From Cryptomeria japonica (taxonomy: Eukaryota; Streptophyta; Pinopsida; Cupressales; Cupressaceae): 64,000 nucleotides of DNA. Below, in pieces: positions 26,014 through 38,279 of the stretch. How positions within the stretch are numbered: position 1 is the first letter of the stretch; every line of letters starts with the position of its first letter. The position numbers were made by a program, and so were the translations under genes. The notes below the pieces were generated by a model. The model was not told the origin of the DNA. It saw nothing but the letters and a program-made list of their open reading frames with translations, and did not search any database. The stretch spans positions 505,530,442-505,594,441 of the forward strand of contig NC_081410.1 in NCBI RefSeq assembly GCF_030272615.1, read 5' to 3'.

Positions 26014-27224
26014 TGTTAGACAGATCTGATATCAGGCATAAACTGAGAGGAGGGGGGGTGAATTGGTTTACTATCATAAATCAGAACTATTGCAATAAAA
26101 AACCTTTAAATCAGAGCACAAAGAAACCAATACAATGAAGGATAAACCATGAAAGAACAGTACACACAACACTAATTATTTTGACTTGGAAAACCCGGTA
26201 AAGGGAAAAACCATGGTGGGAAACTCTACCCACAATCAGATAATACTTCTGGAGCAGTATGTGAAATAATTACAATGGAGATTGCACTTGCAATTAGGCC
26301 AACCACCTAGAGCTCACTGCTCATCACAAAAGAGAAGTCTCACTGACTTACAAAACATCAGACTACAATCTGAAAAGAATGAAATATGAAAGTAGCATCT
26401 CCTAATGCTTGATACAGTTTCGATTAAGCCTAGATATCTACCTTGCAATACCAAAAACCTTTTGCCGAATGATGTATCACTTGTTTGCACATAAACCATC
26501 CTCTGATAATGTGACATAACTATCGATCCCAAAAACCATATCAATATGCAAATTACATGAATAAGTCACCTATAAATATAGATCATCAACCTTATGATAA
26601 GGTTGGCTAAACCCTAAACCCAAAAACCCATAATAACAAAAATTACATTACACGGTATCACCAGACCAGTATTATGATTTACATTACATAACATGGACCT
26701 AATTCAAATATCCAAACAATTATATCCGCCAAAAATTTTGTTAAGACCAAAATCCAGCATGTTTCACCAACCGGTAGAAACCCTCAGTGAAGTAACACGG
26801 AAAGTCTAACCAGATCCAAATAGGACCACCATAACAACATGCCAACCAATGAAAAGTCACCAAACACTCATAATATGATCAAGAAGCACCTTCAGCATGA
26901 TAAAAACTAATTCCATAAGCCGGACCAAAATCGTCTAATCAAAACATCAAATATCACTTATAGGTAAAGCTAATTGGTACCAAGAAATACCAACCAAGAA
27001 CATAAGTGATAGTTACCGGAGAACCAAAACATGAACCAACTGAATATGGAAAGCATATAACCATCTAGAATAAGCATCCAAAACCGCATCCAAGGATCTG
27101 ATCATACCAGATCAAAATCAAAGCTAAAACCAAGATAAACACCAAGACAAACCGGGATAGCAGAACAAATATCCAACCGAGATATAGTGTTGACATCAAT
27201 GACAACACTTAACCAAATCCAACA
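26014..27224 (-). repeat. C3 5' LTR
   Basis: It is 1211 bp; on the plus strand it opens TGTTAGACAG and closes AATCCAACA. It lies back to back with the C1 LTR remnant at 27230-28043, forming a long inverted repeat. Confidence 0.93.
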
Positions 27225-27229
27225 TATTG

Positions 27230-28043
27230 CCAACAGGTTGGACCTATCCCATTTTTTCTTGGTGTTTATCTTGGTTTTGGCTTCGATTCTGATCTGGTAT
27301 GATTAGATCCTTGGATGCAGTTTTGGATTCTTATTCTGGATGTTTATATGCTTGTCATATTCTATTGGTTCATATTTTTCTACTCCGGTAACTATCACTT
27401 ATGTTCTCGGTTGGTATTTCCTAGTACCGGTTAGCTTTACCGGTAAGTGATATTTGATGTTTTGATCAGACGATTTTGGTTCGGCTTATGGAATCGGTTT
27501 CTTATATGATAAAGGTGCTTCTTGATTGTATTTTGAGTGTTTGGTGACTTTGCATTGGCTAGCATGCTATTATGGTGGTCATGTTTGGATCTAATTAGAC
27601 TTTCTATGTTATTGCACTAAGGGTTTCTACCAGTTGGTGAAACGTGCTAGATTTTGGTCTTAACAGAATTTTCAGTGGATATAATTGTTTGGATATTTTA
27701 ATTAGGTCCATGCTATGTAATGTAAATCATAATATTGGTCCGGTGATACCGTGTAATGTAAATTTTTTTATTATGGGTTTTTGGGTTCAGGGTTTAGTCG
27801 ACCTTATCATAAGGTTGATGATTTGTATTTATAGGTGACTTATTCATATACTATGTCAGAGGTGTGCGATCGATGGTTATGTCTCCATTATCAGAGGAAG
27901 GTTTATGTGCAAACAAGTGATATATTATTCGGCATAAGGTTTTTGGTATTGTTGGGAAGACATATGTGCTTAACTGAAACTGTATCAAGCATTAGGAGAT
28001 GCTACTTTCACAATTCATTCTTTCTGGATTGTAGTTCGATGTT
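27230..28043 (+). repeat. C1 3' LTR, right piece, truncated
   Basis: It matches the C1 5' LTR from its position 75 onward. Homology stops after gatgtt at 28043; about 340 bp that should follow are absent and unrelated coding-like sequence begins. Confidence 0.88.
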
Positions 28044-31000
28044 CTCTAGATGTTCCCTCAAGAAGGATTCCACATAGAAGAATTCATGCATTTTATCCTT
28101 CACGTTATCCACTATCAGCTCCTCGTCAGTTAGTCTTTTTGTAAACAATGCTTTGATGGTATTGAAGATTTATTCCTGAAACTTCTTGGCCATTGTCCTC
28201 AATAGAGCTTACTCTGTAATAAGTATTTCAAAGAATTCCTTCCTAGTACTTACTATATAGAATCATCGAGGGAAGTCATATGCTTCATTTTCCCTGATGA
28301 CTTCCCCATCTATCGACACTTGCCTAGGAATCACCATTAGTGCCTCAAGACATGGAATAGTCAAGTCTTGATAGATGTTTATATCCTCCCGTGAATTGGT
28401 CACACTTTCAAATCTGCCAAAGATAGCCAGGATCCTCCAATAGAACTGAGCCAAATCTTCAATGAATTTTCAAGTTGTAGTGAAGAATTTATCTACCCAT
28501 TCCTTATAATATTGAGAAATTTTCTTTATTTCTTCAAGTCCATCCACCGATTCTTTTAGAAGAGAAGAGGGAAGAACAAAGGTTTGATCTTCTTCTCTGA
28601 ATGGAAGCATTAAGTGTCGTACATACTCGCATAAGGCTTTGTTCTCATTCTTTAACTTCCTATTTTTCTCTTCCACTTTCTTCATCTACTCCTTCAATGC
28701 TAACAAAGACTCATCAAATTCTTCTATCACTTGTTCCTTGGTAGAATGCCTAAGGTCAATTGCTATAACATCATACTCATCTAGAGTAATCTCATTTCTA
28801 TCCTTGTTAACCTTGGGCACAACCACATGCAAAGTCCTTGATCCCGATTCATCTCTCATAACCTTTGAGAATTTCTTTGTCACCTTCTTGTATGTTGGCT
28901 TGTTTATCCTATTTAGAAATTCTTCAATCTCAAGTGTAGGATCCATTTATTACTCTGGCTCTTTCCTCATTCTCTCTTTTAGCGAATCTAGAGGGATTGC
29001 TTGTTGATCTTATATCTCAAGTTGCTCTTGTTATTGCGTTACTTCCCCAAAAGGTCCTATTTCTCCCATTGTTGTTTCCTTGAAATAATCATGATACTCT
29101 TGTTTTGTATCCAGAGGAATTTCTTGTACTTCATTTCCTTGCTAAACAAGCATTCGGAAAGAATTGGCACTCAATATATCCTGTGCATGTGGAATGTCCT
29201 AGACTTCTTCTTGGATTTGAATTCCTGCAACTTCTCCTGTGAAAATATCAACTTCATGCATGCTTGAGAATTTGTCAAGCGATTGTGCTTCTTCCAACCT
29301 TTTTGTTGTGGTTCCTCTCTTGGAACCTCTTGCCTTTTCCTTGTCTGCAAATTCTTGGGCACACTTTTCTCCTTTCAACATTATGTCCTTTCCTGAGGAA
29401 TTGCTTCTTCTCTGGCTTGAGCTCCTGATGACCCTTCAATGGCCTCATCTTGGGATTCCAAGTCTCCCATCAAACTATAAGTTAGACAGGTGTACTTTGA
29501 CTTCAACTTATTGATATCACGTTCAACCCAGTGCCTTGTGAATTTCATAACTAGCCGGCTTAAGATATCTAGATCATCAATTTCAAGTTCTGACCAGTTA
29601 GGTGCTTGAATTGGCTTATCTTTTCCATTTCATAATCTGGGTGAATGGTGTTCACGTCTTCTTCTATCTAATCTGGCACTTGGACAATTTCACATATTCT
29701 CATCAACTTAAGAGGCAATCTGGAAAACATCATTTTCCTAATCTCATAGTCATCCTTGGTGTTATCCCAATGGTCTTCTAGTTGTATTTTATGCTTGTGT
29801 TTCATGCCAGCCACCATTTTTAACTTATCATATGGATCGAAATATGATCTTGCGGTGCGAGGTGCAAGCTGGTAGAATAGAAATTCATTTGTTGACTTCT
29901 CTATTGCTTTCAATTATGGGTACAATTAATCATAATGTCCCATGACAATCAAAAATTTGAGCCCAATATTCTTCTTATTCTGTTGAATCTTGTCATAGGC
30001 AGTTAGTTGTCTCGTTACCTCCAAAAACATAATTTTATCTATTGGATATCTTGGGAGTCTATAGGGCTAGGCAAAGAATCCTTGGACCCAGATGTAAGTA
30101 AATTCTGAAAATTGAATGTACTATGCCCCATACTTCTTTACCAACTTCTTCACTTCTTGTAACAACCTTGTGTGAACACCTTGTAAGGATCTGGAAATAT
30201 GCATGGTGAAGGTGTCACTAGCTTTCTTGAAAGAAGTAGTCTTGTACAAGTGAAATTGTGGATAACACTCGTAACTTTCAATTGTCCTGGACTGCATCCC
30301 ATGGGTCCTTTACCTGATAATCCGTTGAACTTGCCCATTCTATCCATCATGTAGACAATATACAAGCTCATGTAGAAGGACTAGGACTTCTTCAAATTCC
30401 TCAATTGCTTGTCTAGGTTGTTGCTAATTATTCTTGCCCAATCTACTATCTTTAGGGCATCCATTACTTCCTCAGTGAAGTAAAACATCCATGATTTGAA
30501 GATGTAAGCATATGGACATCCCATAACTTGGCTCATCATCATCACAAGATCACCATATTCTTTCTTGAAGTCCATGTTGGTGAGTTCCTTGGGCATCTTT
30601 GAAATGTGAGGCTTTGGCTTCTTCATCCACTTTTTGTTGATGATTCCAACACATCTCTCAAAGCTAGAATCATAAACCAAAATTTCTCTTTCCTTAATTT
30701 TGAACATCATAGATTGGAATACGAGGATTCCAAAAGCTTCACTAATTTCTTCAGTGGTGAGATTTTCCAAGAGTCTTCCATCAAGCACCATAATTGCTCT
30801 TCTTTCAACATCATAATGTTTTGCACATTCCATGATCAACTCTAGGCATTGGATGGCAGGAGGGAAGCTGACAGCTACCACAATTCCACTTCTAACTATC
30901 TTCTTGGCAGTAGCTGATGGAGGATGTTTGTCCTGACCAAATATTCTCCTTTTGAATTCTCCCAACTTGAATGTTCCCAAGTTCACTAACTTCTCTCCAT

Positions 31001-31097
31001 TTTGAACTAATATTTGTTTCAGGGAGGAATCCTCTCTATTCGTTCTTGAACTTTGTTTGTCAAGAAGTGTTTGCCACCTTGCTAGATTTTGCTATTC
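28044..31097 (-). pseudogene. Long uncharacterised ORF, broken (about 1000 codons)
   Basis: I do not recognise this family. Collinear minus-strand pieces lie in one frame at 30150-31097 and at 28044-29381, with the middle part (about 29668-30130) shifted by one. Between pieces most breaks are TAG or TAA stops. The N-terminal part has a basic block (GEFKRRIFGQDKHPPSATAK) and a compact domain reading IMVLDGRLLENLTTEEISEA. The middle holds YFDPYDKLKMVAGMKHKHK. The C-terminal part has a charged helix with coiled-coil character (MKKVEEKNRKLKNENKAL). The right end begins at a good 3' splice site (ttttgttttccag, ending at 31098), so the frame may be a second exon. The left end runs into the C1 LTR junction. 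It could be a captured or additional ORF of a retroelement or a decayed host gene; no gag, RT or integrase motif is visible in it. Confidence 0.6.
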
Positions 31098-32842
31098 CTG
31101 GAAAACAAAATAATTAACATTAAATTCAAGATAAGTAAATTTTATTAATCCACTTAGCGAAGAATTCCACGCTACCATTTTTTGACCTGGAATAAATAAA
31201 ACTTCTAAAAATAAGAACTTTTGAATAAAAATCATACCCCAACTTTTCTTCACTTTTGTGCTTGCTTCAATTTTTCCAAAATGTGATATGAAGAATGAAA
31301 TTCCAAGCCATGTTTAAATAGGAATTCCTCCACCAAGTTGCTAAGTTGGCATCAGAATAAATTTAGAAACTACATTAATTCATTCCAATCACACTTCATG
31401 TTTCCCTAAAGAGATGGAGACAACTTGTCATTTTGGTGGACCCAGCTTGTCATACTTGACTTCAAAAATAGGAGCTTCCATAATGTCTGGAGTTATGCTT
31501 CATTAATGTGGAATATTCTATTTTGCATGTTACCAACTTGTCTTTCATAAGATTCTTTCTATTCTGAGCGCATATGGGATATCCTAGAGGATTTCTTTGT
31601 CTTGGAATAAATTTCATGATCTGTTCTATTTCTGGGAGTGCTTGGGAACACTCTGTCTTGAAGGAAGACTTCTCTGACACTTAACCATTTTTTCCATTTT
31701 CCAAGACTTTTGTCCTACTTGGAATCTAGAGGAGAAATATTTCCAACACTTGGCCATTTTTTTCACAATTTCCAAGAATTGTGCATACATGGGCAAATTT
31801 TGGCTCTAAGTAATGAAATCTACTCATCAGGAAAAATCCTCTTGCATTGTGGATTTGTGCCCCAAGAGCTTGTCTAGGTGCAGTTGGGAGGTCAAGGAGG
31901 AATTTCCTCTTGCAAGGAAAATCCTCCATGCCATGGGATTTGTGCCCAAGTCAAGGGTCTAGGCACAAATGAGGGGTGAAGGAGGAATTTTGAGGATTTT
32001 GAATATCCTCCTCTCCTAGTGAAATGTTCCCTCCTTCTTGTCTTGAGCACAAAATGATCAAAGTGAAGGATATTTTTAACTTTGGAAGATTCCTCATGTT
32101 CTTGGGAATTGTGCCCAAGAATAGATATTCCATGCCTTGTCTTTTTTGGGGAGGATTTCCAAACAACCATAATTTGATCACCTGCCTACTCTTCAACTTT
32201 TCTAGATTTAGAATTGGATATTCAAGAATATTTTGTCATCAGTGCCTTGCTAATTGCCAGAGATAGACCTTCCAAAAATAGTAACTTCTTCCAAACACCA
32301 AACTAGGGCAAACCGGGACACAGTGACACTTACTAAAAATAGACACTTCTAAAAATAGTAGGTTTGTTTAAATGCAAAATTAGCTCAATCTGAGTTGTAG
32401 TGAAACTTACTAAAACTAGTAAGTCCTTAGAATTCACTCAAATTTCACTAGTAGCTTCCTTGAAGGATTCTCTTTTCAATTCTTTGCTCATATTTCACAA
32501 TGCCCTAGGCTATTGACCCCATTTCTAAGTTTGAAGGATAACAACCCTAAAATAAACAATACATACTTTCAAATTTAACCAAATGGTGTCCTTCCTATGA
32601 AGGCATGAGCCAGGAGGAAGATGATTTTCTATTAGTTAGAAGCAATGTAATAAGACCCTGTGTCCTTTTTTGTAATTCAATGTCCTAGGAGTGTGACAAG
32701 TTTGTCCATGTTTGGATCAAATTGTCATCTAGGGTCTGGTAGAGAAAATTGAGTCAATAAGGGTCATAATATTCTAAATTGAGGGATCAAGTGACCACAA
32801 ATCTATTTGAGTCATTTTTTATGTTTTAAAGTCAAATGTAAT
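31098..32842. other. Upstream region of the uncharacterised ORF, cut by G2
   Basis: No gene is visible. A TATA-like tatttaaa lies on the minus strand at about 31311-31318, some 200 bp upstream of the splice site. Around 31870-32010 there are fold-back stretches built from aggaggaat and cctcct. The last five bases (GTAAT) are the left target site of G2, so the sequence continues at 56453. Confidence 0.45.
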
Positions 32843-34297
32843 TGTATGCGGGAAAAGCGGGCCGATAGAACTCAATATGTGAAAAATGGAGCTCAATGGA
32901 GCCTTGCTCACACACCCACGGGACTTCTTGGTGCAAGCTACGGAGTCATGAGGTATGGCTCAACTTCCCAAGGATGGTTCCATGGTTCTCTATCTTACAC
33001 GGTCCCTCAAACCAATGTTTTTGCTCTTAGATCACTGAGAAAAATGGTTTAGGGATGGCAAATGCAAGAACGAGGGATGCTTTTGTTGATTTTAAGATGA
33101 AATGCATCCTAAGCTATGCATGATGCTACAAATGCAATAAACTAGTTATAAGATGACAAGATTAGTAAACAATACTATCCTAGCATACTATATTAGTTCA
33201 TGATTTAAGCTAAATGATAAGGAACATACTCTAAATTAGCATATTTAGATTAATTTCTGTTTAAAAGAGAAGCTAAATGATGAGCATACAAAATATGAAA
33301 ACTTAAATGGATTTGAGTATAAGTGTGATGCTAAAGACTTGGATATGAAAAATGGAGGAATGAGAGCTCTATTTATAGCAAAAACAGGGCACTGGATGGT
33401 CAGGATTGAAAGAGGCAATCAAGGGCCAAGTTTGAAAATTGGGAATCCATGTTTGTAATTGGCACCAATGAAATGGTGACAATTGTCAACATAAGGTTGG
33501 TTGAGAGGAAGTGTAAGAAGCATTAAATGCTTGAGAAGACCTCATGGTTACCCTAGGGGTTAAGGGTTAAGGTTAAGTTAAGGTTATCCATTGGATAAAG
33601 CTTTTACCCAAAGGATAAACTCTTGTGCAAAGGTTTAAGGATAACCATGGTCAAAGCAATAAATGCTTGATGAGACCCTTGGGTTAGATGGAGGTTGAGT
33701 TTATGGAAATTCTTTAACCATGTAAGAGGGTTTGAGTTAACCATTAATGTTTATGAAGACTTTGGGGATAACTTTGTAAGAGTCCTTCCAAATTTGGGGG
33801 CATTCAACAAGTTAGCTTGTTGAATAGATAAAGGTTTTAATGCATTTTGAAGACTTTACTCCAAATTTGAGAAGTGACCTCCTCAAATTTAGGGAAAAGG
33901 GATAATGGATGGGTTTGGGTTAATTAATTAGGTTTAGAAGAATTTAGAAGAGGTTAGAAAGAGGGTTGGGATGCAAGTGGGAGGTGTAGGATTTTGCAAG
34001 TGGGTGAGGGAAAATAGGTTTTAATTGAATTTAATTCAATTTGGTTGTATTTAAATAAATTAGATTTATTTTATTTAGGATAGCCATTTTAATTAAATTT
34101 GAATTTAATTAAAAAGTGGATAGGGGAATTAATTGAATAAAATGATTTATTCTATTAAATGGTATAGTGAATTTAATTGAGTAATTTACTTAATTAAATA
34201 AAGGAATGTGGATTATTTAATTAAATTAGATTTAATTAAATAGAGAAATGAACATAAAATATTCATTTAGGAATATGGTCATTTTTATACGTCTACA
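32843..34297 (-). repeat. G2 3' LTR
   Basis: It is 1455 bp, TGTATGCGGG to GTCTACA on the plus strand. It is nearly identical to 55014-56447 apart from scattered substitutions and small indels. A TATA box is conserved on the minus strand at 33370-33377. Confidence 0.96.
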
Positions 34298-34315
34298 TTT
34301 TGCCCCTCTTTGAAG
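34298..34315 (-). promoter_or_regulatory. G2 polypurine tract
   Basis: On the minus strand this reads cttcaaagaggggcaaaa, directly before the 3' LTR. It fixes the element orientation as minus. Confidence 0.88.
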
Positions 34316-34644
34316 TGATGTGTGTACGCATGTTATTTCAAAGAAAATGATGTGTCGTTGCGATTTTATGATCGATGTTGTTTATGATTTTTATGTTATG
34401 CCCTAGATTTGATGTGTGTTGCCCCAGATTTGATAAACGATGGTGATAATGCCCCCTCGGGAGATGAATCAAAATTTTGAAAAATTGGATTTGATTTGAT
34501 AATTTGTGTTTGCGGCACAAGATTTTGGCTAGGTGAAACGTTGAAATTGATTCATCTCCCGATAATTGACGTGTTTTTAAGGTAGGTGGAAGATCACGAG
34601 CAAATTACATGCTCATTGCCCGAACCCTAATTTCATTTTTCTCC

Positions 34645-34654
34645 TATAAAAGGG
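34645..34654 (+). promoter_or_regulatory. TATA box for the antisense ORF of G2
   Basis: tataaaaggg on the plus strand is a close match to the plant TATA consensus, preceded by ctcc and a pyrimidine-rich stretch. It lies about 350 bp inside the element from the 3' LTR. It reads toward the plant-mobile-domain ORF; before S1 inserted at 34696 it lay only about 80 bp from that ORF's ATG. Confidence 0.65.
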
Positions 34655-35773
34655 AAAAAGTGCTTTGATTTGTTTCATTTGTGCTTGTTGACTTTTGTCA
34701 TGCCCAAACTTTTGGGCACAAACGGAATTATTTTTTTATTTTTTTTAATACTCAACTAAGTACGATTAACTTAAATAAAATAATACAAACTAGTTTGGTC
34801 TTAACTATATTTTGCGTAAAACATCAATTGAATTAATCAAGCGATAATTAATCTAAGTCACGAACAAGCTAATATCTCTCCAAGAGAGTTATCGCTAATC
34901 TTCCTTTAATAAATAATTAAACTCCCTTAGCAATTAATCTCAAACTAAATATATATTTTCTAAAATTAATTGATGGAGGAAAATAATAATTTCCTATAGT
35001 TCCTTAACTACTTGGGGTCTAAAAATTAATTTACTCTAACTCTTTGATTAGATTAACCCCTTAAGTAAAATGTCCCTTAATCAAAAAGGTGCCTAATAAA
35101 TTCCAAAATAAAGGGGGCCAACTTGACACACATGGGTCCTTTATTTTAAACCTCCTAGGTTAATCCTACCAAGAGTTTCAGGAATAAACCTTCCTATAAA
35201 AATCTTTCTACATTTGTCAAATAAAAAAAAAAATGCAAAACTTAGTTTTACAACTAACAATTTTAATTTCAAATAATTATAACACTTTACCTACTTATAT
35301 ATGTGTGTGTGTGTGTGTGTGTGTATTAATATATGTATATATATATATATATTTACTCATAAATTTTATATATATTTTTATGAATACATTCTAAAGAGAA
35401 GGTGGGGCTTTTATTTTATTGTATTAATTTACCCTCTTTTAACATTCCCACCCCATACCTATTTTTTTTAAAAAACTAAATGTGTTTGCCCTAACCCGAA
35501 AATAGGGTTAGGGCTTGTGTGAGAAAACAACATTCACACTTTTCTTTATTTCTCTTGAGTGTGTGTGCTGTGTGTGTGTATGTTTTTTTTTCTTTTTTTT
35601 TTTGTGAGTGTGTGTGTGCAGGTGCGGACGCGGCGGCCCGAGCTCAACCCTTGGTCGAGCCGAAGAGAGGAGGGCGGAGAGAGGGCCGAGCGGCCAAAGG
35701 AGACGGCGAGGCGGAGAGAGGGTTCTCTTTGCGTGAGGAGTGAGCGGCGGTGGGCGGTGGCTTCCCCCGGGCG

Positions 35774-36725
35774 CCACTGTGCTTACCCACAGTGCGGCCG
35801 CGCGCCGTCCACTGTGGGTAATCACAGTGGCGGGCCGGGAGCCGCCTCCACTGTGGTTGCCCGCTGTAGACACCCAAAATTGTCATGTCTAATTAAATAA
35901 ATATTTTATTTATTTAATTATCTAAGCCTAATTCTTCTATTAATTAAATAAATCTTTATTTATTTAATTAATTCATTTATCCTCTTCTAGCCTTATTTCT
36001 CATTTAAATAAATACATTTATTTATTTAAATTATCCCTTTCCTAAATTAAATAAATATTTTATTTATTTAATTGTCCTACTTCTTCTATTAATTAAATAA
36101 ATCTTTATTTATTTAATTAATTCATTATCTTTTTCTACACATGACACATGTCATTCATCTCTTATTTCCTACACTACCTACCTCTTTCATTATTTTGGTA
36201 TTTCTTATACCTACCCTCTAATCCTAGCCGACCTCTCTTTTTACACCTCTCAATCTTAACCCTCCATTTTCTATTGTGTCTTCTATTTAAGGAGATGCTT
36301 TCTTCATTACCAAACCCTAAGGACTAATTTTGGAGGACTTAGCTACATTACAATTTTACTTGCAACCACATTCCGTTCTTTATTGAGCTCTTGTGCACAT
36401 AAAAATCTGAGAGCAAGCATATCAAACAAGATCAATGGAGATGGGAAGAATGGAGATCAAAACCCTAGTGGACATGTGATGGTATAATCTTTGTGATTTT
36501 TGAGTTATATTTGCATTGTCTTAGGTTATCTTCATATGTTATGGTGGATCTTTGTTCATTGTTAGGCTAGGGTTTGGTGGTTGAATCCATTTTAGTCTTT
36601 CAATATTGTTGTTTATTGCTATCCATTTTCACCATATACACCCGCAGTGGGGGACCCGGTGCCACTCACTGTGGTTTCCCACAGTGACGGCGCCGAGCCC
36701 TCCACTGTGCGCAGCCACAGTGGGA
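35774..36725. repeat. Five GC-rich stem-loops in S1, interrupted by S2
   Basis: CACTGTG followed 5-7 bases later by CACAGTG or its variant recurs at about 35774-35794, 35809-35830, 35848-35864 continued at 36646-36650, 36667-36687 and 36702-36724. Once S2 is removed the spacing is about 35-39 bp. The spacers between hairpins are GC-rich and differ. S2 inserted between the two arms of the third hairpin. Confidence 0.85.
35865..36640. mobile_element. S2: solo LTR nested in S1
   Basis: The 776-bp insert opens TGTAGACACCC, closes ATATACA, and is flanked by perfect CCCGC duplications (35860-35864 and 36641-36645). It has no internal coding and no paired LTR. At 35880-36125 it carries several AT palindromes built from taattaaataaat and its complement. 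A TATA-like ctatttaagg lies at about 36283. Confidence 0.88.
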
Positions 36726-37817
36726 GCACGGTCGCGCGCCCTTTTCCCCCATTTTTTGCAGGGTTTCGGCACCTTGGGGTTATTAGAATTCCCCCCTTTT
36801 TTTTAATTTAATATTTTTTTTTTATGGTGTTTACAAAATGAAAGGAAATAACTCATATAAACACAATAAATATATATATATTAATAAATCCATTTTTTTT
36901 TTTAAAAGGATTAACATGCAATAACATGAACCAGCTTTACATATATATATATATATTTAGATATATATATATTTATTTATATATATATAAATATATGTAT
37001 ATTTATATAAAATATGTGTAAATAGATTTAGTAAAATACATTCTTGTTTCTTTATTAGTTTTATAACAGAATATCAGAATATCATTTAGGGAAATAAAAT
37101 GTGTGTGTGTATATATATATATATATATAGCTACTTTTTAAATCTATGACCCATTTAGGCTTTTATTTGAGTTTAATATTTATGTGTACCTTTAAAATGC
37201 ATTCCATATTTTCCTAATATTATTTGCAGATTGAATAATGAGGAAAGATATTTTATTTTTTTTGTAGGCAAAATAAACTAAGTCTAAATTCTAATCTTTT
37301 TTGAAAGGAGATAGACTACTATAATAAGTTTCATTTTCTGCATTAAATGGGAAAATAAATGACTGTTTTTATTTATTTGCAGCAGCATTAATATAGCTAA
37401 ATGAACATGTAGAAAGCAGAAATAAATTTTTCATTTGCCAAATAAACATAAATGCAACAACATTTTTTTTTTTGAAGATTTAAATACAAACTAATTCATT
37501 TCCTCTTCCTTTTTGCAAAACTAGCCAAGTAGGAGAAATATTTATATTTCTTTAGCAAGTGTAAATACAAAGTATGTTTGAAATACAAATGGGTTTGAAA
37601 GTAAAATAACCATATTTTCCTTCCATGGTAATATGAATACACTATATGCACTTCTCTTTTTTTTTAAATAAATACAACAAAACACTTCCTTTTTTTTTCA
37701 AGCTAATATTGAATACATATTTTTCTTCAACTTTTCTGCAACACAAAAATAGCAACTAGGCTCTTTATTCTTTCTTTTCCCATCCCAAGCAACCTGCAAT
37801 AAAACACAACTTTGACC

Positions 37818-38279
37818 ATGGAGATCTCACCTCCCAGCCTAGGCTTACTAGAAGCCACCCCTGAGCTTGGAGAGCCAAGCACTAGATGGGTTACAAGCAA
37901 GCAAACAACACAACATATAGGTCATACACTCAACAAACATCTTCCCATCCCAAGCTACACTTTCACCACACTTTGTGATGATCATTCCACGGGTGGAAGT
38001 GGACCAAGTACCATTGGGGAGATTGCAAGCCAAAAGAAATTACAATTCAAGCCACCTCATGGCAATACAAAATACAAAAAAAGATACCTCCTCATGCCTT
38101 ATGTCCCCCAAAGGCTCAAGGCCACATTTTCTCCCCTTATGACCCCCAAATGCATACACAAGGCTATGCAGCAAGGGCCACAAGGGACACCCTTGAGATC
38201 ACTCTCCATGAGGAGAGCCTCTCACCCAAGGTTATCATACTCCTTCCACCCCAAGACCATCCTACTCCCCCAAGAGTAG
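37818..38279 (+). other. Open frame inside S1, probably not a gene
   Basis: An open frame of about 153 codons starts at ATG 37818 in a C-rich stretch. The translation is rich in Pro, Ser and Thr with no domain I recognise. Its position inside an LTR argues against a real protein. Confidence 0.2.

Larger units (their letters stand above)
21369..27224 (-). mobile_element. C3: Ty1/copia element of the C1 family, inverted inside the C1 3' LTR
   Basis: LTRs at 21369-22567 and 26014-27224 match the C1 LTR in reverse complement. The target-site duplication is CATTG (21364-21368) and TATTG (27225-27229), one mismatch. The body matches C1 gag-pol on the minus strand but lacks a segment equal to C1 18780-19876. 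Confidence 0.95.
4703..28043 (+). mobile_element. C1: Ty1/copia LTR retrotransposon, opened by three nested insertions
   Basis: The element is pieced together from 4703-4758, 10887-12120, 16806-21368 and 27230-28043. The pieces rejoin exactly at the target-site duplications of G1 (GATAT), C2 (CTACA) and C3 (CATTG/TATTG). The 5' LTR opens TGTTGGAT and closes TCTAACA. The gag-pol order is protease, integrase, reverse transcriptase, RNase H, which is diagnostic of copia. The 3' LTR ends early at 28043, about 340 bp short of the full LTR, so no target-site duplication for C1 itself can be checked. Its relative C3 lies inside its 3' LTR in inverted orientation. Confidence 0.92.

Noticed and set aside
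32807-33052. Plus-strand open frame with a near copy at 54939-55223
   Set aside because: Both lie in the G2 LTRs, run against the element's sense strand, and are duplicated only because the LTRs are.
35508-35900. Overlapping open frames on both strands rich in Arg, Gly and Pro
   Set aside because: They come from the GC-rich hairpin island and flanking (GT)n in S1; frames exist on both strands without motifs and cross the S2 boundary.
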